Below the pieces are notes generated by a model. That model saw nothing but the letters and a program-made list of their open reading frames with translations, was not told the DNA's origin and did not search any database. From contig DIGJ01000033.1 of the NCBI GenBank assembly GCA_002419585.1, positions 65,600-129,599 on the forward strand: a stretch of 64,000 bases of DNA. The letters are read 5' to 3'. The DNA is from Lachnoclostridium sp. UBA5725 (GTDB lineage Bacteria > Bacillota > Clostridia > Lachnospirales > Lachnospiraceae). Of this stretch, positions 8,078 through 16,757 are shown piece by piece (position 1 is the first letter of the stretch; every line of letters starts with the position of its first letter). The translations under genes were made by a program, and so were the position numbers.

Positions 8078-8856
8078 CCAAAGTCTCCGTATTGCAGTTT
8101 TCCACCATTTTTGGGATAAAAATTGTGGAATCCCGATCGATTTGCAATCATTTCTTCACGTTTGCAAAAAATGCCCGGCACTCCTAGAACAAACCGATTG
8201 TTTTTTTGCATAACCCCAAGATGTCCGAAACGGTAATATCCATGCAACATAAAATTATCGGTTACCGCATAAGCAAATCGTTCTAATAAATCGGTTAAAG
8301 TATAAGGAGAGAAAAACGAATTAACTGCAAACAATTCTATTTCATCTTCGTGATTATCTACTATATTAATGTTTGCTCTTTCAATTTCATCTTCTTCTAC
8401 TTTAATCTCAGCCGTCTCCACTGCAACTACTTCTTCCTCCTCTTCCTCCTTCCCCTCCCTCGCCTGGTTAAATACATGAAATTCGTTAAATACTAATGGC
8501 TTATCATCCCATTCTGTTCCAAAATACTTGTCATCCGCCAGGTATAATATAAGTCCACCTATCTTATCAAAATGAATGGCGGAGTTTCCTAATTGGTCTA
8601 TCGTCGTAAGTATTTGCGCATCACCCTTGCCATTTTTAAAGGTAACCTCGCCTAGTGGTATGGCAACAAAATCTACTTCATCGCGTGAAAATCCATATAA
8701 ATTGATACTTGCATTTGCAAAACTTTTAACCTGCATATGGATTGTTATTTTGCATTGATTTTCTTTTGTTTCAACACGGGCATATCCAACATTATTTTTC
8801 TTGATTTTCATTTCATAATTATAGATGTAAGAAACAAAGCGTCTATAGTTATTCAT
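8044..8856 (-). CDS. Conserved hypothetical protein, probably DUF6128-type
   Basis: 270 residues. A beta-rich N-terminal part (1-135, starting NNYRRFVSYIYNYE) is followed by a Glu-rich linker with six consecutive Glu, and then a C-terminal domain ending in motifs such as HGYYRFGHLGV, GVPGIFCKREE and GYWYTSIEYL. I recall this arrangement, with the RFGHLGV-like motif, from Lachnospiraceae proteins labelled DUF6128; the family name is from memory and not checked. No signal peptide or membrane helix. GGAGGG precedes the ATG, directly after the upstream gene's terminator. Function unknown. Confidence 0.6.
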   Translation of the reverse strand: MNNYRRFVSYIYNYEMKIKKNNVGYARVETKENQCKITIHMQVKSFANASINLYGFSRDEVDFVAIPLGEVTFKNGKGDAQILTTIDQLGNSAIHFDKIGGLILYLADDKYFGTEWDDKPLVFNEFHVFNQAREGKEEEEEEVVAVETAEIKVEEDEIERANINIVDNHEDEIELFAVNSFFSPYTLTDLLERFAYAVTDNFMLHGYYRFGHLGVMQKNNRFVLGVPGIFCKREEMIANRSGFHNFYPKNGGKLQYGDFGYWYTSIEYLK

Positions 8857-8875
8857 CTTTTCCCTCCAAAAGAAA

Positions 8876-8916
8876 AAATCCTTTTTTCAATAATATATTC
8901 ATTGAAAAAAGGATTT
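8876..8916 (-). terminator. Terminator hairpin after the phosphatase gene
   Basis: Perfect 16-bp inverted repeat (8876-8891 with 8901-8916; arm AAATCCTTTTTTCAAT) with a 9-base loop, followed on the minus strand by TTTTTTCTTTT-like sequence. It lies between the phosphatase stop and the ribosome-binding site of the next minus-strand gene. Because the arm is itself rich in A and T it could terminate in both directions. Confidence 0.7.
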
Positions 8917-8938
8917 ATGAAATCATTCCTAGTAAGTT

Positions 8939-9403
8939 CTATTTTTCCATTTTATTAAATATCTCGTTGAGCAAGGAAACGCATCCTTCCACAACATCCT
9001 CATAGGTCTTATCAAAATCACCTGTGTACCAAGGATCTGCAATGTCTCTTGGATGATCGGTATAATCCAGTAGACGCTTTACTTTGTTTTCATTATCATG
9101 GCCTATGATTCGTAGCATGTTCACTACATTTCGTTGGTCCATTCCAAGTACGTAATCGTAACTGGCATAGTCTTTTTTACGAAGCTGAACTGCCGTTTTT
9201 CCTGCGATAGAAATACCGTATTCTTTTAGCTTATTTCTAGTGCCGTGGTGCACTGGATTGCCGATTTCCTCGGTGCTGGTGGCGGAGGAAGCGATAATGA
9301 ACTGATCCTTTAGCCCCCGCTTTTCCACCATGTCTTTTAGTACAAATTCTGCCATTGGTGAACGGCAGATATTGCCGTGGCAGACGAACATTACTTTTAT
9401 CAT
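8939..9403 (-). CDS. Low-molecular-weight protein-tyrosine phosphatase
   Basis: 154 residues, normal length. The N-terminal P-loop VCHGNICRSPMAEF is the C(X)5R-S signature: nucleophile Cys8 and Arg14. The general acid Asp lies in ADPWYTGDF near residue 120. Such enzymes dephosphorylate protein tyrosine or arginine phosphate in the cytosol. AAGGAG lies 9 bases before ATG 9403. The stop of the integrase remnant overlaps this ribosome-binding site, so the phosphatase may be read from a promoter inside or upstream of that remnant. Confidence 0.93.
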   Translation of the reverse strand: MIKVMFVCHGNICRSPMAEFVLKDMVEKRGLKDQFIIASSATSTEEIGNPVHHGTRNKLKEYGISIAGKTAVQLRKKDYASYDYVLGMDQRNVVNMLRIIGHDNENKVKRLLDYTDHPRDIADPWYTGDFDKTYEDVVEGCVSLLNEIFNKMEK

Positions 9404-9416
9404 GTGTGCTAACTCC

Positions 9417-9611
9417 TTATAAACGCTTGATTGTATTGAGTTTTGCTAATCCCTTTGATAATGGGTCTGATGCTGTTAGTTTCCAACTATAAACTGTCTT
9501 TTTATTTCCAAAAGCATCCATATATTTATATTCCTATTGTCCATCTTTTCTTTGGCTCTCATCATTCCATAATTTGCGACCTTTACTGTCACGTCTTACT
9601 TCATCTGGCAT
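9417..9611 (-). pseudogene. Tn916-family integrase, N-terminal remnant with internal stop
   Basis: On the minus strand, an ATG (9609-9611) with a good GAAAGGAG site opens a frame reading MPDEVRRDSKGRKLWNDESQ, then RKDGQ, a TAG stop at codon 26 (9534-9536), then EYKYMDAFGNKKTVYSWKL and TASDPLSKG, ending at TAA 9417-9419. This matches the arm-DNA-binding N-terminus of the Tn916-type tyrosine integrase as I remember it (RRDNRGRIL, GESQRKDGRY, YKYIDSFG, VYSWKLVATD). Only about 63 codons remain; the catalytic domain is absent. It therefore marks a decayed or excised mobile element. A 7-bp inverted repeat (AGAGCCA/TGGCTCT, 9638-9681) lies just upstream. Confidence 0.8.
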
Positions 9612-9772
9612 ATCAAAAACTCCTTTCTCAATCGAAGAGAGCCAAGCTATGATATATTAAATATAGCATAAACATGGCTCTTTATCTATCTGATTCTTAT
9701 TCTTCAAGTGGATATTAGTAATCCGCTCTGTGATTACCCTTATACCCTGCTTGCCACTTTTATTTATTAACT

Positions 9773-10159
9773 TTACTTTTTTGCACCAAAAGACAGATTT
9801 TCGCTCTTAGATGGATTTCGTGTACAATCGAATATCATCTTTTTTCTATAATCAGATGGAGCTACACCCATTACTTTTTTAAAAGAAGTTGTAAATCCCG
9901 TTGGAGTTAAAAACCCAACCTTTGATGCTATTTCATCAATGCGCAGATTCGTTTCGAGTAATAAATGTGAAGCTCTGTCTGCTTTCATTTCAAGTATATA
10001 TTCCGTGATTGTTTTGCCTGTAAACTGTTTGAACAGCGTCTTTAATTTTGTGCCACTCATAGCCAAAATCATTATCAAGTCTCGCTGCTTTATCTCTTTT
10101 TCTAAAGAAGAATTTATATAGTCTATAGCAGTTAGAATATGTTTATAATCTTCGGGGAT
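9773..10159 (-). pseudogene. AraC-family regulator, C-terminal HTH remnant
   Basis: The frame is open from just after a TAG at 10160-10162 to the stop at 9773 (about 128 codons). It reads IPEDYKHILTAIDYINSSLE, a non-canonical SGTKLKTLFKQFTGKTITEY first helix-turn-helix, then IDEIASKVGFLTPTGFTTSF and the family-terminal FKKVMGVAPSDYR. This is the two-HTH DNA-binding domain of AraC/XylS regulators. The usual N-terminal sensing domain and a credible start with ribosome-binding site are missing, so I call it a truncated gene; an internal start near 10078 would give a 101-residue HTH-only protein. It sits among other remnants. Confidence 0.7.
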
Positions 10160-10184
10160 CTAACCTTTTTTTCATATAGAACAA

Positions 10185-10273
10185 AGAGTTTGCCTCGGCA
10201 AACTCTCGCACTGAGTGCGCATCCTGCACGGAGTGCTTTTATGTAATCGGACATAATTTACTATTACATAAAA
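10185..10273. repeat. Cluster of three adjacent inverted repeats
   Basis: Three palindromes stand side by side: AGAGTTTGCC/GGCAAACTCT (10185-10194 with 10197-10206), GCACT/AGTGC with an inner GTGC/GCAC (10208-10236), and TTTTATGTAAT/ATTACATAAAA (10237-10247 with 10263-10273). The rest of 10160-10356 holds no gene. They could be the ends of a small non-autonomous element or the terminator region of the decayed AraC unit. I cannot assign a known repeat family. Confidence 0.6.
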
Positions 10274-10356
10274 AAGAGCAAGAATTATCACACCGAAATC
10301 AATAACTCTTACTCTCATCATTCATATTAGCTGTTTCGAAAATCCATTAAATCTAT

Positions 10357-10989
10357 CTACCTTGGGTCACGACCTCCTTCTATATCATAATACCAGTCCC
10401 AGCCCTCTTCTGCTTCTGTTATATCCTTATCTGTCCTGTGAAAAACAATGCTTTTAACAACTTTAGAACCGTTCATCCAGCAGGCTGTCTTTCCAGAGTA
10501 ATAACTTGTGAATGTAATGGAATCACTGCTCTCATCATAGATAAGTTCTTCCTTTGTATCCACCATCATATTAGGATTGTCCGGGGATGGGCAATCGTGA
10601 GAGTCGCTGAACTCAAGTCCGCTTTCGATTTCACTCACAAATGAGCCATCTTCTCTGGTTACCTTAAACCATTGATCATGCTCAGGATAATATATAATGG
10701 CATCAAGTGCAAAAGAAGTATCCGTTAATGCACGCTCCCTTACACCCAGTATCCATCCTTCCTCAGACTCCCATACTCCGGTCAATGTTTTTTCATCCTC
10801 TGTCAAGCGACTATTCTCCAGAATAGCACCCACGGTCTCTGTTTCTGTAACATTCGTTATTTCATCATTGTTTCCTTCTGGTCTGTTCACTCTTTGAATA
10901 TTTTCAGTTACCACTTCTTTCATTTCCCCGCATGCCATAAGGCTCAGCGCCATAAATCCTGTCAAAACAATTGATAAAAATCTTTTCAT
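10357..10989 (-). CDS. Hypothetical lipoprotein
   Basis: 210 residues. The N-terminus MKRFLSIVLTGFMALSLMAC is a lipoprotein signal peptide with lipobox LMAC and modified Cys20, so the protein should be anchored to the outside of the membrane. The rest is acidic and beta-rich with pairs of aromatic residues (GVWESEEGWILG, WYYDIEGGRDPR) and no family I recognise. GAGGTGA precedes the start. The immediately upstream small frame (10996-11196) ends 6 bases away. Base composition is somewhat richer in G and C than the flanking housekeeping genes. Confidence 0.75.
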   Translation of the reverse strand: MKRFLSIVLTGFMALSLMACGEMKEVVTENIQRVNRPEGNNDEITNVTETETVGAILENSRLTEDEKTLTGVWESEEGWILGVRERALTDTSFALDAIIYYPEHDQWFKVTREDGSFVSEIESGLEFSDSHDCPSPDNPNMMVDTKEELIYDESSDSITFTSYYSGKTACWMNGSKVVKSIVFHRTDKDITEAEEGWDWYYDIEGGRDPR

Positions 10990-10995
10990 TCTAAG

Positions 10996-11196
10996 TCACC
11001 TCGTATGATAAGCTTGTAGCAATGATATTTTAGCTGCACTCGCAATTGACGGAACCGATGCTAATATTGCAATCAGTGTCAGACAAGCACATGCACTTGG
11101 TATTATAATACGAATCCTCATTTTTCTCATTAATTTTATGAAATAGCAACCACAAAGTACATAGATCAGATTAAGATTCGTTGGTAAAATCTTCAC
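10996..11196 (-). pseudogene. Possible C-terminal fragment of an FtsX-type ABC permease
   Basis: 66-codon frame with one hydrophobic stretch (IIIPSACACLTLIAILASVPS) followed by IASAAKISLLQAY. The last 30 residues resemble the end of FtsX/MacB permeases, where a final membrane helix leads into LPAxxAAKxxPxxAL. No ribosome-binding site is visible at the ATG and the N-terminal part has no counterpart. A short genuine membrane peptide is the alternative. The call rests on one weak motif. Confidence 0.3.
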
Positions 11197-11250
11197 ATCT
11201 TTTATTATATCCCATATAAAAAAGCATAAAAGTGTCTTCGTGTTGTCTTA

Positions 11251-13680
11251 TCAAATTAGCTTCCTTTTTCTTGCCTCTGTAACAGCGCCAGTTTTGCTAT
11301 TTACTCCCAGTTTTTTAAAATTCTGCTTGTTATGATATTTCACATTTTCCATTTTTAGCCCAAGCTCCCCTGCAATCTCTGCAGTCGAAAGTCCTTCCGC
11401 CTGTAGCTTTAGGATTTTCAGAGCATTTTCACTAAATGTAGTCTCCTCTGTGACCTGTTTTAGATATCCGGGGTATGCAAGTGCTATTTTCTCTGTCTCT
11501 GCCAGTACCACCTGAAGATAGTTTGGGTTCTTACCTTCCCATGCGGTTTCTTTTAACATCTTGTTCACTGCCGCTCCTTCTCTGGATATCAGCCGGACAA
11601 AATGATAACTCTCTGCCTGGGACAGTGTCTTTTGAAAGCTCTCTTCCCATTTCCCATCTCCCATCCGGTACTGGGTAATGGCAAGAAGTAGTCCCGCTTC
11701 CATGGTTATGTAGGTACGATGCATGATTTCCGCATAATACAAAATACGCTGTAGCAGACTGACCGCCTTTTCATACCTTCCCATCAACAGGTATATACGT
11801 GCCTTGGTCAAATACCGGAAACGCTCCATCGTAGAAAACTCTATCTCTTCCTCCGGTGCAAGTTCCATCCACTCCAGTGCTTCTGCTGTTTTTCCCTGAT
11901 AGAGACTAATCCGTATCTGCAATGCTTCCAGATTGGATAACAGTTTTGCGGAACCTTCCTTTTCTGCCTTCTTCCAAAAATTCAGCAATACCTCCCTAGC
12001 ATCCTCTGCATGGTCATTGATAATATGAAGCCAGGCCAGTATGCCTGCCGCCACAAAGCACTGCTCGATCTTGCCTCCGGCCTGTGCCTGCATCATGCCC
12101 TTGTTGGTTAGGTTGGCTATTTCATAGCTGTCTTCCCCCTTTTCCAGATAGCTTTCCGCAAGAGCCAGGTTTACCAATCCTTTACCATACTTTCCAAGAG
12201 TAAATTCTACGATTTTTCCTATACTTTTTGCTAGTTCCTTATCCCGCTTGCTCCATTCGCAGAAATCCTTTCCTCCATTCATCTGGGAAGGCAGATTACT
12301 GGTAACGGAGAATTCTGGTAGACTGATGTTACGATTCATCAACAGGGTTCCTGCATTTTTCAAAGTATCAATCAGGGTGCTACTTCCACGATGTGGCAAC
12401 CCAATGTCTAGATAGACAAGCTGACCTTTTGCCGCTTTTTTAGCACTTCCGCTTAAGGTTCCCTCCATCTGTTTTAATTCCTCGTACCAGTGTTCACTTT
12501 CTTCAATATTTAGTAGCATGGATTGAAGCATACTCATGCCTGCCATCAGTTCCATACTTTCTCTTATTTTTTCTTCCGGCAAAGACAGGTAATATTCCCG
12601 AAGCTCATAATAATAGCCGCTTGCCGGATTCTTTCTAGCGTTGGCAATTAAAAGCCCTGCGATTCTCTCCGTGTCATGGCATGCTTCATACATCTTCAGA
12701 GCATTCGGGGTGTCACCTTCTAGTTCATAGTAAAGACCTGCATTATAATAGAGCCGTTCCCATCTCTCCTTTTGATAGGTCCTAAGAAGCCTCCGCCTCA
12801 TGGAATGTCGCATAGCAATCCTAATTTCATAAATTCTCTTACCGCCAACAGCTTCTTTAAACATCATAAAATTGCCCAATTGTTCCGCTATGCCGATCAT
12901 TCTCTCTACGTCACTTCTACCCGTAATCATTTCTGCAAGACGCTGATCAAATTCCTCTACGATACTCACCTGCATAAAGAATTCCTGGATTTCCATCTCC
13001 CACTGGTCATACACATGACAGTCAAGATAATCCCAGAAATCATTTCTCATCCGTTCAATGTAATTCGTATCAAAAGGTCTGCCTGAGGAAAGCTCCATTG
13101 CAAGAAGTCTTATTACAATTCCTATCCCCTTTGTAAGACCTGTTACTCTTTTAAAATCTTCTTCCGTGAGTGTCAGTCCCCATAAATTCAGATATTTCAT
13201 CATCTCTGCATCGGAAAGCACGAAATCTTCTTCCTCTACGACCGTAAAAACTTTCCGATAATAAACCGAAAGTAGCCATGATGGCATCCTGCTTCTTCCT
13301 GACAGGATTAACCAGACATCCTGACGCCTTGCCAGCATATCAATCTTTTTTATTAATGTTTCTCGTAGTTCATCCGTCCTTAGCTGTTGTAGATCATCGA
13401 TTACCACGATTAGCTGTTTTTCACTGAGCGCAAAATCGAGTTCCTCCTCATTCAACTGCTCCGCTGAAAAATAGTGGTACTTTCTTTTCCCCAAATAATC
13501 ACGGATAAAAGCAGTTTTTCCACAGCCCGATATCCCATAAAGATATACGGTCTGTGATAAAGTCTGGGCTGCCTTCATCTTCTTATTTGCAATTTTGGGT
13601 CTTATGTAAAACTCTTCTTCGATTGTCAATTCGAAATCTTTATACTTTTCTTTCTTCTCTTCCATTTTCCTCATCCTCAT
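11251..13680 (-). CDS. MalT-like LuxR-family ATP-dependent regulator
   Basis: 809 residues in STAND/MalT layout. The N-terminal NTPase has Walker A YGISGCGKTAF (about 50-60) and Walker B LIVVIDDLQQL (about 92-102). The middle is a long helical repeat region (TPR-like, about 330-720). The C-terminal LuxR helix-turn-helix is ALKILKLQAEGLSTAEIAGE with VKYHNKQNFKKLGV. Such proteins bind an inducer and ATP, oligomerise and activate promoters. The start is ambiguous: three ATGs lie within 16 bases, and the one at 13665 has the best spacing to an AGGA. The gene looks richer in G and C than its neighbours and no obvious target operon adjoins it, in keeping with horizontal acquisition. Confidence 0.88.
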   Translation of the reverse strand: MRMRKMEEKKEKYKDFELTIEEEFYIRPKIANKKMKAAQTLSQTVYLYGISGCGKTAFIRDYLGKRKYHYFSAEQLNEEELDFALSEKQLIVVIDDLQQLRTDELRETLIKKIDMLARRQDVWLILSGRSRMPSWLLSVYYRKVFTVVEEEDFVLSDAEMMKYLNLWGLTLTEEDFKRVTGLTKGIGIVIRLLAMELSSGRPFDTNYIERMRNDFWDYLDCHVYDQWEMEIQEFFMQVSIVEEFDQRLAEMITGRSDVERMIGIAEQLGNFMMFKEAVGGKRIYEIRIAMRHSMRRRLLRTYQKERWERLYYNAGLYYELEGDTPNALKMYEACHDTERIAGLLIANARKNPASGYYYELREYYLSLPEEKIRESMELMAGMSMLQSMLLNIEESEHWYEELKQMEGTLSGSAKKAAKGQLVYLDIGLPHRGSSTLIDTLKNAGTLLMNRNISLPEFSVTSNLPSQMNGGKDFCEWSKRDKELAKSIGKIVEFTLGKYGKGLVNLALAESYLEKGEDSYEIANLTNKGMMQAQAGGKIEQCFVAAGILAWLHIINDHAEDAREVLLNFWKKAEKEGSAKLLSNLEALQIRISLYQGKTAEALEWMELAPEEEIEFSTMERFRYLTKARIYLLMGRYEKAVSLLQRILYYAEIMHRTYITMEAGLLLAITQYRMGDGKWEESFQKTLSQAESYHFVRLISREGAAVNKMLKETAWEGKNPNYLQVVLAETEKIALAYPGYLKQVTEETTFSENALKILKLQAEGLSTAEIAGELGLKMENVKYHNKQNFKKLGVNSKTGAVTEARKRKLI

Positions 13681-13911
13681 GGATATCTACCTTATTGTCG
13701 TAACTAAAAGCGCATCCCTCACACTTTATAAGTAGGTTCAAACTTCTGTGACACCCATCTAATAAATAAACCCCACCAATACATGTGTGTTATACCTGCA
13801 TCGGAGGGGTACATATAATTCGAGCATTTTTTTGGTAAAAACTACAAATCTATAAGAATTTTACCACAGGCATATTTAAAAAGCCACTACCAAAAAGGGT
13901 AGTTTGGGGTT
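13681..13911. other. Intergenic region with a terminator only
   Basis: 231 bases between two minus-strand genes. I see no further gene. Besides the terminator at 13879-13903 there is an 8-bp inverted repeat TGGTAAAA/TTTTACCA around 13832-13866. The promoter of the LuxR gene must lie here, but no convincing -35/-10 pair could be chosen. Confidence 0.5.
13879..13903 (-). terminator. Hairpin after the histidine kinase gene
   Basis: ACTACC/GGTAGT stem (13886-13891 with 13898-13903), followed on the minus strand by GGCTTTTT, just 8 bases after the kinase stop. The stem is short, so termination may be partial. Confidence 0.55.
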
Positions 13912-15270
13912 CTATTTATTTGTTTTTATTTCCAGTAATACAATCCCATGTCCCTCATCTGAATTACTTAAAACCAGTCTACCCCCATGAAGTAGCGCAA
14001 CCTTCTTTGAGTAGGCAAGCCCAATCCCTGAATGGCCTTCTGGATTGCGATTTCCATTTTCCGTATAAAACAAATCCATTGCATGTTTCAAAGCTTCCTT
14101 TGTAAATCCAGGACCAGCATCCTCGACTAGAATTTGTAGATAAGGTGTATTTTCCTTGATTGAAATGGTTATGCTATCTTCTTCTTTGGTAAATCGGCAC
14201 GCATTTTCAACGATATTTATCACGCATCGAAGGATTGCTTCACGGTCAATATAGATTGACGCTAGTTCCGTTGCTTTAAATTTAAGGTTTATCCTTCTTA
14301 TCTTACAAATTTCCGCTGCACTTTTCCTTATCTCGTTTATAAACGAATTTCCATCGACAATCTCTTTTTTATATGTAATTAAATCTTCACTCATGGATAA
14401 TTGGCGCAATTTTTCAATATAACTCTCTGCTAGTAGTGCATTTTTTACTATCACATTCGAACAAATAATTTGCTCATCGGTGCGTGCCGATTCAGCCAAA
14501 AGTTCTGCATTTCCACTAATGACAGTAATCGGTGTCTTTATATCATGTACCAATGCGGCAGTCTGCACCCTTCTATCTTGTTCCATCTGCCACTTTTCAA
14601 TCATCGAATCCTTAAGTGCGGAACGAAGCTGATTCATCGACTGCATAACCTCGTCAAATTCTCGAATACTCGAACCTTCAAACGGTTTCTCCAAATCTCC
14701 CTTTGCAAGTTGCTCTACTGATTGCGTAAGTGGTAGCAAGTGCTTCTTTATTTTTTTACCATAATAGATTGTAATTATAATAAATAATACCAGAACACAA
14801 AGTATGGTTCCAATACCACAAATGATTTGAAAATCAGGAAGATATTTGTTTAGAATCTCCTTGCTATAAAAAGTGTTAAACCCATACTGTAAAACACAGG
14901 TTTCCTCATTTAAAATGACTTGTTCATGGAATCTTTTTGCTCCATTTATACCGTACTGGTAGTAATTCTTTGCGTCGTCCAAAGAATATCCTTCCAAATT
15001 AGTCTCGATTACATCTCCATCCTTTGAAAAAACGGCATAATCACATAATGGTGTAATTCGAGACGGATCAAAACTACCGGCTTGCCTTAAATTCTTTATG
15101 CTTTGTTTGACCTCATATTCCGCTGTGTTTGCCGGTAAAACAAATCCGCTATTCATTGCCAGAATAATAAAAACTGACGTGGCAAACAGGGAAATGAAAA
15201 CCGAAAAAAGAAGACTTACTGCATATTGTATTAATAATGAGACTAAACTTTTAGATCTTCGTTTTTCCAT
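13912..15270 (-). CDS. Membrane sensor histidine kinase
   Basis: 452 residues from ATG 15270, chosen because GGGGAG lies 10 bases upstream; the longer start at 15288 would bury that site. Two membrane helices (about residues 10-34 and 150-172) enclose an extracytoplasmic sensor of about 110 residues. HAMP follows, then HisKA with ALVHDIKTPITVISG (phospho-accepting His), then HATPase with NIVENACRF (N box), EDAGPGF (G1) and GHSGIGLAYS (G2). It overlaps the response regulator gene by 28 bases, which predicts coupled translation and a cognate pair. The signal sensed is unknown; the neighbouring membrane and surface genes suggest an envelope role, which is inference. Confidence 0.92.
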   Translation of the reverse strand: MEKRRSKSLVSLLIQYAVSLLFSVFISLFATSVFIILAMNSGFVLPANTAEYEVKQSIKNLRQAGSFDPSRITPLCDYAVFSKDGDVIETNLEGYSLDDAKNYYQYGINGAKRFHEQVILNEETCVLQYGFNTFYSKEILNKYLPDFQIICGIGTILCVLVLFIIITIYYGKKIKKHLLPLTQSVEQLAKGDLEKPFEGSSIREFDEVMQSMNQLRSALKDSMIEKWQMEQDRRVQTAALVHDIKTPITVISGNAELLAESARTDEQIICSNVIVKNALLAESYIEKLRQLSMSEDLITYKKEIVDGNSFINEIRKSAAEICKIRRINLKFKATELASIYIDREAILRCVINIVENACRFTKEEDSITISIKENTPYLQILVEDAGPGFTKEALKHAMDLFYTENGNRNPEGHSGIGLAYSKKVALLHGGRLVLSNSDEGHGIVLLEIKTNK

Positions 15271-15920
15271 TTGTATCCTACTCCCCATACTGTTTCAATT
15301 GGTATTTCGATAAATACTTTCAACTTTGCCCTTAGATTTTTAATATGCTCCGTAATAGCCGTAAGTTCTGAATCTCCATCCATACCAAATACAGCTTCAT
15401 AAATTTGTTCTTTACTATAAACTTGTTTTGGATGGCTAGCAAGCAATTCACAAATACGGTATTCACTCTTTGTAAGAGGAATTTTTTCATCCTCATAATA
15501 AGCTGTCTTTGCCTGCAAATCAAACGTAAGACTTCCGCGCTTGATGCGATGCGTCGGTGTCCTTGCTTCTCTTCGAAGATGGGCATTTACCCTTGCTCGA
15601 AGCTGCGCAATACGAAAAGGCTTCGTAATATAATCATCGCCTCCAATCGATAGACCAGTAATGATGTCTTCTTCCTCTACCTTTGCCGTAAGAAAGAGAA
15701 TGGGACAGTCGGTCTCTTTTCGAATACGACTGCAAATTGAAAACCCGTCCTCTCCTGGAAGCATAACGTCCAGCAGAATTAAATCTGCAAATCTTATTAT
15801 GCTAGCACTCAGTTCATCCGAATTCATAATCATTTTAACCTGATGCCCATCGCGTTCCAATGCCATTTTTACCATTTGGCAGATATCCATAGAATCGTCT
15901 ACCACTACTATATTCGCCAC
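15243..15920 (-). CDS. OmpR-family response regulator
   Basis: 225 residues. Receiver domain with VVVDDS, phospho-acceptor Asp in LILLDVMLPGEDG, Thr in FLTAK and Lys in ITKPF, then a winged-helix DNA-binding domain (LTKSEYRICELLASHP to TVWGVGYKW). I start at GTG 15920 (GTG-GCG-AAT) because GGGAG lies 8 bases before it; a GTG three codons earlier falls inside that ribosome-binding site. Followed by the kinase gene with overlap; preceded by the frameshifted TraX-like gene 12 bases away, so the three may share a transcript. Confidence 0.93.
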   Translation of the reverse strand: MANIVVVDDSMDICQMVKMALERDGHQVKMIMNSDELSASIIRFADLILLDVMLPGEDGFSICSRIRKETDCPILFLTAKVEEEDIITGLSIGGDDYITKPFRIAQLRARVNAHLRREARTPTHRIKRGSLTFDLQAKTAYYEDEKIPLTKSEYRICELLASHPKQVYSKEQIYEAVFGMDGDSELTAITEHIKNLRAKLKVFIEIPIETVWGVGYKWKNEDLKV

Positions 15921-15932
15921 GCTTATCACTCC

Positions 15933-16639
15933 CTAGTAGATTATTAGATAAAGGATCCACGATAGTGCAAATAGTACATATACATGCCCTGGATAAAACC
16001 AATAGAAAAACTGCTTGGGACCTTTACCTCTTTGTCCATTATAAAATAAAATGAAAATTCCTGCAAATGCGCTCATCCATTCAAATGCAGCGGTGAAGTA
16101 TTCCGCAAAGGTAAGTCCTGGGAAAAACAGGAACATGGTAGTAAAGTTGGTAATCAGTGGCTCAACAAACATAACAATCGCTTGTGCCTTCCGATTATTT
16201 CGTAATAGATATAATAAAACTCCCAAGAATATGTAGCCGGCCCCGCCATCTTGTATTGCTATAAATATCGGAAAAATGGTATAATGTAAAATTTTTTACT
16301 GATCCAGTCAATTCCCTGCAAGAAAATAATCAAAATTGCAAAGTTGGCAAGTATTTGATTTCTAGGATAAAAACCATCTGGTCTTTGTATTCCAAACGTT
16401 ATAAATGCATATTGTAATGCTCCCATAACTACTGCAATCGCATATATCGTAATAAAATATCGTTTACGATTATGGGTATGGATAAATCCTTCTACCACAC
16501 AAAACAAAAATAATGGCGCGGATAATCTTCCGAGCCATGAAAATACTAACGGTACTTTACCAGTAAATTCAAAGAAATAATGAATATGGTCAAGTACCAT
16601 TAGCACAAGTGCAATTGTTTTTAAATCAAATCCCGTCAA
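15933..16639 (-). pseudogene. TraX-like membrane acyltransferase gene split by a frameshift
   Basis: Two consecutive frames read as one protein of about 235 residues. The upstream part (16639 to 16259) begins MTGFDLKTIALVLMVLDHIH and contains LGRLSAPLFLFCVVEGF and the YAFI/FYPRNQILANF region. The downstream frame continues DGGAGYIFLGVLLYLL, then membrane helices up to GHVYVLFALSWILYLIIY. Together they match the TraX family of multi-pass membrane proteins related to acyltransferases. The shift falls at a run of five A on the plus strand (16272-16276); one more base would restore IPFFPIFIAIQDGG. It is either a real inactivating or phase-variable slip or an assembly error. Confidence 0.75.
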
Positions 16640-16757
16640 TCCTTTTTTTAAGCTTATTGTTTCTTTCTTTTTTATACTCCTATCTATTATAATTTCTTAC
16701 AATCTGAGTATAAAAATGAATCATAAGGTTTTTATAAGGTTTTCCTAACATCTTTTT

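Noticed and set aside
9443..9652. 69-codon plus-strand frame in the integrase remnant region
   Set aside because: The opposite strand shows clear integrase similarity; the plus-strand frame has no ribosome-binding site and a composition typical of an antisense shadow.
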